This document shows, one piece after another, positions 37,147 through 45,819 of a stretch of DNA of 64,000 nt. Each line of letters opens with the position of its first letter. The first letter of the stretch is position 1. The stretch lies in the NCBI GenBank assembly GCA_009780185.1, contig WRAN01000002.1, positions 124,001 through 188,000 on the forward strand. The letters run 5' to 3'. Under the pieces are notes generated by a model that saw only the letters and a list, made by a program, of their open reading frames with translations, was not told where the DNA came from and made no database searches. The translations under genes were made by a program, and so were the position numbers. Origin of the DNA: Defluviitaleaceae bacterium. GTDB lineage: Bacteria > Bacillota > Clostridia > Lachnospirales > WQUN01.

Positions 37147-38142
37147 TTATATTTGCGCCTGAACGGCGGTGATTGCTACTACACCTACTATATCTTCCGC
37201 GCTACAACCGCGAGAAAGGTCGTTTACTGGCTTTGCTATGCCTTGGGTTATTGGGCCCAAAGCGTCAGCTTTAGCTAGTCTTTCTACCAGCTTATAGGCT
37301 ATATTGCCTGCGTCTAAGTCTGGGAAGATTAGCACATTGGCCTTTCCTGCTACGTCATTGCCTGGTGCTTTGGATGCACCTATAGATGGGACTATGGCAG
37401 CATCTAGCTGGAATTCGCCGTCGGCTTTTAAGTCCGGGGCCATCTCTTTAAGAATTTTAGCGGCCTCTACCACCTTATCTACATCGGCATGTTTTGCGCT
37501 GCCTTTTGTGGAATGAGAAAGGAGCGCCACTATCGGCTCTACCCCGGTAAGTGCAGCGAAGGAATCGGCAGAAGATTTAGCAATTGCGGCTAGTTCCCCA
37601 GCGTTGGGGTTTTGAACCAGACCACAGTCTGAAAATACGAATACACCATTATGGCCGTATTCGCAGTTGGGAACGGCCATAACAAAAAAAGAAGACACTA
37701 AGGAAATACCCGGTGCCGTTTTAAGGATTTGTAGGCTGGGGCGAAGCACATCTGCTGTTGAATGGATAGCTCCAGCTACCATACCATCGGCTAGACCTTC
37801 TTTTACAAGCATACAACCTAGATACATTGCGTTAGTGGTCAGGAGTTTTTGGGCTTCTTCCAAGGTCATGCCTTTGGACTTGCGTAAATCTGCCAATTTA
37901 TTTGATAGATTGTTAATTAAATCACCTGATTGAGGTACAAAGCTTGCACTAGATACATCCAGGCCATCGGCCTTAGCTGTATATATAATCTCATCTTTAT
38001 CCCCTATTAGGATTATTTTTGCTATCCCCTCTGCCAGCACCTGGTGAGCGGCCTTTAGACTGCGGGGCTCCTGGGATTCTGGCAGTACAATGGTTTTTAG
38101 CTGGGTTTTTGCACGCTGTTTTACGCTGTCCAAAAAGCTCAT
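37147..38142 (-). CDS. pta: phosphate acetyltransferase
   Basis: 331 residues, the short single-domain form usual in Bacillota. Contains [22 protein letters not shown], and [10 protein letters not shown] near the C-terminus. Exchanges acetyl-CoA and phosphate for acetyl phosphate. First gene of pta-ackA-fba; the acetamidase gene ends 18 bases upstream in the same direction. Confidence 0.98.
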   Translation of the reverse strand: MSFLDSVKQRAKTQLKTIVLPESQEPRSLKAAHQVLAEGIAKIILIGDKDEIIYTAKADGLDVSSASFVPQSGDLINNLSNKLADLRKSKGMTLEEAQKLLTTNAMYLGCMLVKEGLADGMVAGAIHSTADVLRPSLQILKTAPGISLVSSFFVMAVPNCEYGHNGVFVFSDCGLVQNPNAGELAAIAKSSADSFAALTGVEPIVALLSHSTKGSAKHADVDKVVEAAKILKEMAPDLKADGEFQLDAAIVPSIGASKAPGNDVAGKANVLIFPDLDAGNIAYKLVERLAKADALGPITQGIAKPVNDLSRGCSAEDIVGVVAITAVQAQI

Positions 38143-38160
38143 GTGTAAATCTCTCCCTTA

Positions 38161-39033
38161 TTATAAGAATTTTTTAGGAAACTCTACTCGTACAGTTTTC
38201 TTTGGGTCTACTACTTGGCAGATGCGCACATCGGCGATTAGGGATATCAGCATTACCGCATCGTGGATATCTTTATTTTCATGTGTTACCAAGTAGTCCA
38301 CCATGTTGGCCGTGGCCATTTCTACTGCTATATCTAAGTCCTCGTGGGATGCTAAGGTCATGACATGAGTTTCGTTTATAATCATTGGTGTAGGAAGGTC
38401 TTTGTCTTTGATTATGTCTATGGTTGCGGTTACGGCACCAGAAACTTCTAGGCCGGTTACGCCTATTTCTCCGTCAGCCATTATTGCATGCAAATCACCC
38501 ATAGCTAGAAGTGCGCCGACGACATTTACAGGAAGTAGTACTGTGGCTCCTTCTTTTATTTCTTTACAATCCATGTTTCCACCATGATAGTCTGGTGCGC
38601 CGCATGGAATTGCTTCGCCTTTTGGGGCTGTCCCTATTACGCCAATCATCTTGTTAAGGGGCAACCATATGTCGTTGAAGCGGGCTTTGTCTTCTTCTAT
38701 GGGCATTATTTTTATCGCATTGCCTATTAGGGTATCCCCTAAGACGCCCATTCCTTTACCGCATACTACTACCCCTGAGGAGGCTACATCAATTTTTTCG
38801 ATTTTTACACTCAGTACATCTCCTGGCTCAGCATTGTTGATATATACCGGGCCTGTAGCTGGGTTTACCCGTGACCAGTCTAAGCCATCAAAACCCCCTG
38901 TATCGGTTTTTATCTGGCCGTGAAGGGCATCCTCGGTTTCGAAACGTATCTGGCTGCCAGCGTCTACATGTAAAACTGGTGTATTTTCCTTACTCATTGC
39001 ATAAATGACCTTGTCTTTACTTATCTTGTGCAT
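38161..39033 (-). CDS. acetamidase/formamidase family protein
   Basis: 290 residues of the FmdA_AmdA family, which hydrolyses short amides to ammonia and the acid. Seen: D-T-G-G-F-D-G-L, V-Y-I-N-N-A-E-P-G-D-V-L, P-D-Y-H-G-G-N-M-D-C and G-D-L-H-A-I-M-A-D-G-E-I, typical metal-ligand and fold signatures. AAGGAGG supports the ATG at 39033. Lying just before pta-ackA it could share the transcript, and acetamide would yield acetate, but a metabolic link is only a suggestion. Confidence 0.88.
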   Translation of the reverse strand: MHKISKDKVIYAMSKENTPVLHVDAGSQIRFETEDALHGQIKTDTGGFDGLDWSRVNPATGPVYINNAEPGDVLSVKIEKIDVASSGVVVCGKGMGVLGDTLIGNAIKIMPIEEDKARFNDIWLPLNKMIGVIGTAPKGEAIPCGAPDYHGGNMDCKEIKEGATVLLPVNVVGALLAMGDLHAIMADGEIGVTGLEVSGAVTATIDIIKDKDLPTPMIINETHVMTLASHEDLDIAVEMATANMVDYLVTHENKDIHDAVMLISLIADVRICQVVDPKKTVRVEFPKKFL

Positions 39034-39091
39034 TTGAGCCTCCTTTTTGCTAAGCTTTTACCAAAAAAACAAACCACATTGTATACATTTA

Positions 39092-40870
39092 TTACTCTAC
39101 AAAAAATTGACCCATTACCTCCCAGAGTCCTTCATTATGGCGGAAGTTTCTGTTCCATACAGAAACCCCGGCTAGACCGTATCCACTAAATAGTTGTAGT
39201 TTTAGTTCCATGCTTCGCTCATCTTCAAGCCATACACGGAAAAGTACCGTTTCATCATCTTCTAATGCGGCGAACTCGCCGTAATATTTTCCGGTTTCCG
39301 GCAGCCATTCCCATTCTACTCCATTGTATTCGAACCACGCACGGGTATAGGCAGTGCCATGATAGCGGCGGGTTCTAGTGTCTACTGTGTTATTGCCTAT
39401 TACTTCACGCCATACTCGGTTATAGAAAGGCAAGCCTAGTATTAGCTGATTGGCTGGGACTTGCTCCAAAGAGTCTACAATTCCTCGCTCCACAAAACCG
39501 ATTGAGGCCACAGGACCACTGGTTGGTGCGCGATGCCAATGTTCGTCATATGCCATTACCGCTATAAAATCTACGGTAAAGGCCATCAGGTCACGGCGGT
39601 AGAATTGGGTATATGGCCTTGGTACCAGCACGTTTTTGGATAGCACAACTCCCCGCTCTCGCAGAGGTGGCGCAAGCTCCCGAAGGAACTGTATTAGATA
39701 CACTCCGTCGGCTACGCGGATATGCTCAAAGCCGATATTTATTCCGTCTAAGTTAAATTCGTCTACATATTCCAGCAGCGTGTCAATTACCCGCTGGCGG
39801 GCTTCACGGTCAGTTAGAATTGCGTGGCTGTGGCTGTAGAATACATCGAACACATATGGCCAGACTTGCACACCGTTTTCATGAGCCCATTCTACGTATT
39901 CCCGGCTGGCTACAGATGTAATGTTCATGGTTTCTTCATCCAACCTAAACCACATGGGGGATAGTACGTTAATGCTTGGGTCGATTGGGTCTGCCATACG
40001 GTGGGCATTGGCGGCGTGGGTGTAAATGCTGTCCCATGCCATAACCACTGGGGTACCGGAAGGCCAGTTGGGGGTTGGGTGGACTCGATTATTTATCGGA
40101 CTTCCCAATAGAAAAGCCCGTTCCAACTCCGCTAGTGGATTAACCGTTGTGGTTTCTCCTATATCTGAGGTTAGCACCCAGCCTACTCTGCCATCGACCG
40201 CGCGTACACGAGTAAAGTCGCCGTTTTCTTCAAAAACTACGACTGTGCTACCTGATACTGCCCGAAGAGCAATCGGGGAATTGGAGTTTTCGCGGTAGCG
40301 GATATCTGCCCGCCTGGTTAGCCTGGCTGTAATTCTGGGCTGGGCCAGATTTTCCACTACTATTATGTTGTAGTCGGGATAATGAACGGCTGTGAGAGGG
40401 TACAGCGCCTCAGCTAAGGAAGCGGGGAAGAATATTTCATCCCCTACCCTACGTATCGCGTGCTCTAGAGTTTGGGAGCTGCCATTTATCTCAAATCTGG
40501 TTTGGTTAAGGGAAAAAGTAAGGATATCCTCACTGGTAGTGACAAATAACACACGAGCATTGTCATCCCAGAAGATAAAAGGGTCGAACTGGTACTGTAA
40601 AAAAGACATAGGTAAGAAAATTACCTCGTCTTCAATAAAAGGCTGAGGTGCATCTGTGTGTGGGCGCAATCTGTCATCCATAACTAAGCTTGGAATATCT
40701 GGGTCAAGGCCATGATGCTCGTACCAGTTGACGATGCGATTATTGCGGCCCCAGGGTAGCTGTTGTAAATGGGGCAAGAAGGCCTGCCAAATCAGCAGAC
40801 CTATGCCTCCGATAATAATAATTGTCCCTATAAAAATGGTAATAGCCCATTGAATCTGTCTCTTTGTCAT
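39092..40870 (-). CDS. membrane-anchored GH18-like protein with SH3-type domain
   Basis: 592 residues. An uncleaved-looking N-terminal membrane segment (about 10-30) exports the rest; then a domain resembling the copper-amine-oxidase N-terminal (stalk) domain (about 60-175), an SH3b-like domain (about 180-245, ending R-V-G-W-V), and a C-terminal GH18 barrel (about 270-590). The barrel is of the YaaH/SleL/chitinase-like type. The active-site strand reads D375-G-I-N-I-G-F-E382: the acid glutamate is kept, but the aspartate two residues before it is glycine. It probably binds or cuts cell-wall or related GlcNAc polymers at the cell surface. Activity may be reduced. Confidence 0.82.
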   Translation of the reverse strand: MTKRQIQWAITIFIGTIIIIGGIGLLIWQAFLPHLQQLPWGRNNRIVNWYEHHGLDPDIPSLVMDDRLRPHTDAPQPFIEDEVIFLPMSFLQYQFDPFIFWDDNARVLFVTTSEDILTFSLNQTRFEINGSSQTLEHAIRRVGDEIFFPASLAEALYPLTAVHYPDYNIIVVENLAQPRITARLTRRADIRYRENSNSPIALRAVSGSTVVVFEENGDFTRVRAVDGRVGWVLTSDIGETTTVNPLAELERAFLLGSPINNRVHPTPNWPSGTPVVMAWDSIYTHAANAHRMADPIDPSINVLSPMWFRLDEETMNITSVASREYVEWAHENGVQVWPYVFDVFYSHSHAILTDREARQRVIDTLLEYVDEFNLDGINIGFEHIRVADGVYLIQFLRELAPPLRERGVVLSKNVLVPRPYTQFYRRDLMAFTVDFIAVMAYDEHWHRAPTSGPVASIGFVERGIVDSLEQVPANQLILGLPFYNRVWREVIGNNTVDTRTRRYHGTAYTRAWFEYNGVEWEWLPETGKYYGEFAALEDDETVLFRVWLEDERSMELKLQLFSGYGLAGVSVWNRNFRHNEGLWEVMGQFFVE

Positions 40871-40885
40871 TGGTAACTCCTTACA

Positions 40886-43351
40886 TTAAACGATTGTTAC
40901 AGGCTGCATATTCCAGATTTCTTCGGCGTACTGCTTTATCGTACGGTCGCTGGAGAATTTTCCGGCTGAGGCAGTGTTCATTATGGCCATTTTTGCCCAG
41001 CGGGCTTTGTCGCTGTAGGCCGCGTCTACCTGAGATTGAGCAGCTTTGTAGGCTGCAAAATCTTTTAGTACGTAGTATTCATCGGGCCTTGCGCCGCCAT
41101 AGCCATTAAGCATTGCGTCGTATATTTCCCTAAATAGGTCATGGTTAGGGTCTAGGTTGCCGTTGATTAGCGTAGTCAATATATTTCTTATATTAAAGTC
41201 CATGTTATATAAGTCCCACGGGGCGTAGGTTCCGGCTACGGTAAGAGCTTGGGCTTCTTGTGCGGTCATACCAAAGATAAAGATATTATCCTGGCCTACT
41301 TCCTCCAGCATTTCGATGTTGGCACCGTCTAGGGTGCCTATGGTTACAGCTCCGTTAAGCATAAATTTCATATTTCCGGTACCACTAGCCTCCTTGCCGG
41401 CAGTGGAGATTTGCTGGCTTAGATCGGCGGCGGGTACAAGTTTCTCTGCCATACTCACTCTGTAGTTGGGGAGGAACATAACTTTTAAACGGCCTTCCAT
41501 TGCAGGGTCGTTGTTTACCAAGTCTGCTACGGAGTTTATTAATTTGATAATCAGTTTAGCTCTATGATAGCTTGCGGCGGATTTGGCCGCAAAAAGTACA
41601 GTGCGAGGGGCTGTGTTTAGATGTGGGTTCATTTTTATAGCACAATATTGGTCTATTACATGGAAGATATTCATTAGTTGGCGCTTATACTCGTGGAGGC
41701 GTTTTACTTGAATATCAAAAATGGAGTTAGGGTCTACCGATACGCCATACTCATCCTTAATATGGTTTGAGAGGATGATTTTATTCTCTTGCTTTACTGA
41801 CATAAACTTTTCCCTAAAGGCTGGGTCACTGGCTAAGGGTTTAAGCTTTGCCAGTTGGTCTAAATCCGTTATCCAGGCATCGCCGATTGTATCGGTTATT
41901 AGGTTTGAAAGGCCGGGATTACATTTTGCAAGCCAGCGGCGCTGGGTTATTCCGTTGGTTTTAGAGTTGAATTTCTCAGGATATATTTCATAAAAGTTTT
42001 TTAGCTCTACTTCTTTTAGGATTTCTGTGTGGATTCTGGCCACACCGTTAATGGAATGGCTGCCAACTATGGCAAGGTGAGCCATACGAACCTGACCATC
42101 AGCGCAGATGGCCATGGAGCGAATACGTTCTGGGTCATTGCCAAACCATTCGATTAAGTTGGCGCAGAAGCGGCGATTGATTTCTTCCACTATCATATAA
42201 ATGCGAGGAAGTAAGCGGCTAAACAGCTCTATTGGCCATTTTTCTAGGGCTTCACTCATGATTGTATGATTGGTGTAGGCGCAGGCGGCACGAGTTATCT
42301 CCCAGGCTTGATCCCATGGGAGGTAATACACATCTATGAGAATACGCATCAGTTCCGCAATAGCTAAGGATGGATGGGTGTCGTTTAACTGAAACTGTAC
42401 ATAGTCTGGCAATTTAGTGAATTCGCCTTTATGGCGTCGGGCAAACTGCTCCACCACCCGCTGCAGAGTGGCAGATATAAAGAAATATTGCTGGCGTAGA
42501 CGCAGTTCTTTTCCAGCTATAAATTCATCTGCGGGATATAGCACTGCTGATAGAGTTCTTGCAAGGTTTTGCTCTTCTTGTGCCCGTTCATACTGCCCTT
42601 CGTTAAAGCTTTGCAAGTCGAAGCGGTTTACAGGCTCGGCATCCCATAGGCGTAGAGTATTTACCATATTGGTATTGTAACCTACTACCGGATAGTCGTA
42701 GGGCACTGCCATTACGCTTTGGGCACCTTCTAATACAAAGCGGTATTCGCCATCTTCATCTTTTATTGTGTTTACTCTGCCACCAAATTTGATTTCCTTG
42801 GCGTATTCTTCGCGACGCACACCCCATGGATCGCCGTAGTGCAGCCAATTATCTGGTTTTTCTACCTGATAGCCGTTTTCTATATGCTGCTCGAATATTC
42901 CATAGTGATATCTGATACCACAGCCATAGGCTGGGTAGCCCAGTGTAGAAAGTGAATCTAGGAAACAAGCGGCTAAGCGTCCCAGCCCGCCATTGCCCAA
43001 GCCTGGGTCATGCTCTGCTTCTTCGGCTGTATTTATGTCAACACCTAGTTCTTCCAGGGCTTCTTTTACAGTTTCGGTGAGAGAAAGATTAAGAATGGCA
43101 TTACCCATAAAGCGCCCCATCAGGAACTCCATAGAGAGGTAGTAGATGGTTTTTACATCGGCTTTTTCGAAGTAGTCGTGGGTAGTTAGCCAGTTTTGGG
43201 ATACATATTCTTTTATTGTTAGGGCTAGAGCATTGTAAATCTGTTGTGGGGTTGCAGTTTGGATGGTTTTACGATAGGCAGTGCGCAGCATGTCAGCAAC
43301 ACCGGATTTAATGGTTTCTTTTGTTAGTTTTGGGATTGGAGGCTGAGACAT
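40886..43351 (-). CDS. glgP: glycogen/maltodextrin phosphorylase
   Basis: 821 residues, GT35. Phosphorolysis of alpha-1,4-glucan to glucose-1-phosphate. The pyridoxal-phosphate site is visible as E-A-S-G-T-G-N-M-K-F with the Schiff-base lysine, followed by L-N-G-A-V-T-I-G-T-L-D-G-A-N. Also G-N-G-G-L-G-R-L-A-A-C-F near the N-terminus. Start at 43351 chosen for AAAGGAG eight bases upstream; the frame extends to 43399 without support. Separate from other glycogen genes; the GH18-like gene is 15 bases downstream. Confidence 0.97.
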   Translation of the reverse strand: MSQPPIPKLTKETIKSGVADMLRTAYRKTIQTATPQQIYNALALTIKEYVSQNWLTTHDYFEKADVKTIYYLSMEFLMGRFMGNAILNLSLTETVKEALEELGVDINTAEEAEHDPGLGNGGLGRLAACFLDSLSTLGYPAYGCGIRYHYGIFEQHIENGYQVEKPDNWLHYGDPWGVRREEYAKEIKFGGRVNTIKDEDGEYRFVLEGAQSVMAVPYDYPVVGYNTNMVNTLRLWDAEPVNRFDLQSFNEGQYERAQEEQNLARTLSAVLYPADEFIAGKELRLRQQYFFISATLQRVVEQFARRHKGEFTKLPDYVQFQLNDTHPSLAIAELMRILIDVYYLPWDQAWEITRAACAYTNHTIMSEALEKWPIELFSRLLPRIYMIVEEINRRFCANLIEWFGNDPERIRSMAICADGQVRMAHLAIVGSHSINGVARIHTEILKEVELKNFYEIYPEKFNSKTNGITQRRWLAKCNPGLSNLITDTIGDAWITDLDQLAKLKPLASDPAFREKFMSVKQENKIILSNHIKDEYGVSVDPNSIFDIQVKRLHEYKRQLMNIFHVIDQYCAIKMNPHLNTAPRTVLFAAKSAASYHRAKLIIKLINSVADLVNNDPAMEGRLKVMFLPNYRVSMAEKLVPAADLSQQISTAGKEASGTGNMKFMLNGAVTIGTLDGANIEMLEEVGQDNIFIFGMTAQEAQALTVAGTYAPWDLYNMDFNIRNILTTLINGNLDPNHDLFREIYDAMLNGYGGARPDEYYVLKDFAAYKAAQSQVDAAYSDKARWAKMAIMNTASAGKFSSDRTIKQYAEEIWNMQPVTIV

Positions 43352-43427
43352 TGTATTGGCTCCTTTTTTTGTCGTAAATTTAGAGGTATAGTATAACATA
43401 GATTAACCACAAAAAGGAGGCAATCCC

Positions 43428-44621
43428 ATGGAGTCCCACGAAAAATTGCCCCGTATTGTTCATATAGATATGGACGCATTTTTTGCCGCGGTAGAAATCC
43501 GTGACAATCCGGACTTAGCCGGCAAGCCTTTAATAATAGGAGCACTCCCTACCCAGCGGGGAGTCGTAGCAACCTGTAGCTACGAAGCCCGCACTTATGG
43601 CGTACGCTCCGCAATGAGTATAAAGGAAGCCTACCGCCGCTGCCCTCACGGTATTTACATGAGTCCTAACGGCCATAAATACACACAGGCTTCTCGTCAG
43701 ATACAAAAAATATGGACGGACTATACGGATTTATATGAATTTATTTCACTTGACGAAGGATTTCTGGATGTTACCGGTTCAGCTCATTTATTTGGAGGAG
43801 CCACGGTAATAGGGCATGAAATTAAACACCGAGTGAGAATAGAAACCGGGCTTACCTGCAGCGTAGGGATAGGATATTCTATGATGTCCGCAAAGCTTGC
43901 AAGCGAAGAAAAAAAGCCTGATGGTTTCTTTGAAATCTTAACACCAAAAGCCTTACAAGAGCTTATAATAGACCGCAGTCCACGGGTAATCTACGGAGTA
44001 GGTGCTAAAACCGCGGAAGAACTGCAAAAACTTGGAATAAAAACAGTGGGCGATATCTACGCCAACCGTCAAGGGATTATCTCCCTACTGGGCAATAACG
44101 GGCGCCATATCCTAGATTTAGCTGATGGAATTGATACAAGAAAAATAACCCCCTACACAGAACCTAAATCCATGGGCAGGGAGCATACATTTCAGCAAGA
44201 TATTACAGATTTTGATTATTTAAAGGATGTGTTACTACTTATAGCTCAGAGGCTTAGTTATGATATTCGATTAAAAGGGTTGTACTGCCACACGATTACT
44301 GTAAAGATTACCTATTATAATATGAAGCAAATCACACGCGCCAAAACCGGAATTGCAACCAATAAAGCTGGAGAGATATACAAAACCGCAGCAGCACTGC
44401 TAGATAAAGTGGAAAAACAACCTATCCGCTTAATAGGAATAAGCCTAGGAAACCTTGCAGAAACACCAGAATTACAGTTGACTCTATTCGACCACGAAAA
44501 CAGCGAGGAAGAAGACCGCCTTGGCAGTGCGCTTTTAGAGCTGCAAAAGAAGCATGGACGAGGAATCATTAAAACAGGCAGCCAACTAAGGGCAGAAAAA
44601 AGAATAGAAGATGCCCCGTAA
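43428..44621 (+). CDS. dinB: DNA polymerase IV (Y family)
   Basis: 397 residues. Palm motifs I-D-M-D-A-F-F-A-A-V-E and S-L-D-E-G-F-L-D-V carry the catalytic carboxylates; fingers segment with S-I-K-E-A-Y-R-R-C-P; helix-hairpin-helix thumb and a little-finger domain follow. Error-prone bypass synthesis at lesions. AAAAAGGAGG before the ATG at 43428. The reading frame stays open for 74 codons beyond its TAA, and that extension starts with a duplicated FDDxxKGF unit (see findings). Confidence 0.96.
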   Translation: MESHEKLPRIVHIDMDAFFAAVEIRDNPDLAGKPLIIGALPTQRGVVATCSYEARTYGVRSAMSIKEAYRRCPHGIYMSPNGHKYTQASRQIQKIWTDYTDLYEFISLDEGFLDVTGSAHLFGGATVIGHEIKHRVRIETGLTCSVGIGYSMMSAKLASEEKKPDGFFEILTPKALQELIIDRSPRVIYGVGAKTAEELQKLGIKTVGDIYANRQGIISLLGNNGRHILDLADGIDTRKITPYTEPKSMGREHTFQQDITDFDYLKDVLLLIAQRLSYDIRLKGLYCHTITVKITYYNMKQITRAKTGIATNKAGEIYKTAAALLDKVEKQPIRLIGISLGNLAETPELQLTLFDHENSEEEDRLGSALLELQKKHGRGIIKTGSQLRAEKRIEDAP

Positions 44622-44636
44622 CATGACGTTCGCTAT

Positions 44637-44698
44637 GGTTTTGATGATACCGACAAAGGTTTTCCCCGTTTTGATGATAATGGTAAAGGTTTTTCGCG
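44637..44698. repeat. two tandem copies of a 30-base unit, third copy inside the fucosidase gene
   Basis: Units at 44637-44666 and 44667-44696 share the core GTTTTGATGATA..., encoding F-D-D-x-x-K-G-F in the frame of dinB. The second unit (44668-44694) is identical at 26 of 27 positions to 3222-3248 in the GH95 gene, where it is read in the same frame. Confidence 0.8.
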
Positions 44699-44733
44699 AA
44701 GCTCTATTTTCCGTAATGCATTCGCCTATCATC

Positions 44734-45819
44734 TCAGAGAGGAGACTCCATATAGGACTTATACAACGACTCGAAATCATGATAATGCTTTACTAGAAGA
44801 CCTACCTTTTCATATTCCCGCAAATAATCATCCATTATCAGCATAAACTCGTTGCGGATTTTATCTAAGTTATCCGAATCAAAATACTGCATCAAGTCAT
44901 GTTTTTTAGTGCCTAGGCGCTCTGTCATTTCATCAAAATAATTTTGCGCCCCAACCGCAGCCCAGAAGGAGTAAGAGCTATCCTTAGCTTTTACGCTGGC
45001 TATCATCTTATTTCTATTGTTGCACCAACATTCTTCATACCAGCCTTTTAGATTGTCATGGGTAGGTATTGGTTTTTTGGCATATTCTTCGTATAACCTA
45101 TCTCTTAAAGCGATTACAGCCTTCAACATTAGGCTTGAGGCTTCTCTTATTGTATCAATGGATTTTGCGTCAATTATGGATGCGTATAAACACTCAAAAT
45201 CTTGAGGCAGGTACTTATAAGACAACAACTCCTCCAGATAACGTTTAACGCCTCTTTTAAAGCAAGTGTTATTAAGACTTACAATGCCGTTTATAACATG
45301 ATATAAAAGTCCGCCGGAAGCATAGCGTACAGCCCCCAAATCCTGGGACAGATACATATCTGCATATTCCTCTTTTGCTTTATTGATATGCTTATCAGCT
45401 CTTTTTATTGAGTCCTTATTAATGCCCTGAGATAATTTTTCTATGGCTTTTTCTTTTAGGGCATTAAATCTTTCCAGATACTCAGGCTTTGCATAATACA
45501 AAACCTTCAAATCCGTTAGGCTGGAAACACCAACACAGTCAAGCTCTGCCTTTTTTTCTAGGTTATCCCATGGAGTGCAATAAATATCATAACCAACATC
45601 TTCAAGAATAAAGCAGTGGCCGATACCCCAGCCTTCACTGGTGTTATTGACAATAATCAAATCCAAATCGCTTTTTTCATGAAAATCGTTTGTGGCAAAG
45701 GATCCAGTAAGGCCAATTAAAGCAATATCCTCAGGGAAATCCCTTTTCGCCTTCTGGATTACCATATCTATTAAATTTTGATTTTTTTCAGCAAGTTGCT
45801 TCTTTAATTCTGCGTCCAT
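44734..45819 (-). CDS. nucleotidyltransferase-domain protein (aminoglycoside adenylyltransferase-like fold)
   Basis: 361 residues. N-terminal polymerase-beta-type nucleotidyltransferase: G-L-T-G-S-F-A-T-N-D-F-H-E-K-S-D-L-D-L-I-I-V, with the S-D-x-D metal-binding pair, followed by a helical C-terminal half. Resembles predicted nucleotidyltransferases with a C-terminal helical bundle; an antibiotic-modifying role cannot be claimed. ATG at 45819 has GAGGG five bases before it and overlaps the end of the giant surface-protein gene by 16 bases, so the two are transcribed together, an unexpected pairing. Confidence 0.75.
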   Translation of the reverse strand: MDAELKKQLAEKNQNLIDMVIQKAKRDFPEDIALIGLTGSFATNDFHEKSDLDLIIVNNTSEGWGIGHCFILEDVGYDIYCTPWDNLEKKAELDCVGVSSLTDLKVLYYAKPEYLERFNALKEKAIEKLSQGINKDSIKRADKHINKAKEEYADMYLSQDLGAVRYASGGLLYHVINGIVSLNNTCFKRGVKRYLEELLSYKYLPQDFECLYASIIDAKSIDTIREASSLMLKAVIALRDRLYEEYAKKPIPTHDNLKGWYEECWCNNRNKMIASVKAKDSSYSFWAAVGAQNYFDEMTERLGTKKHDLMQYFDSDNLDKIRNEFMLIMDDYLREYEKVGLLVKHYHDFESLYKSYMESPL

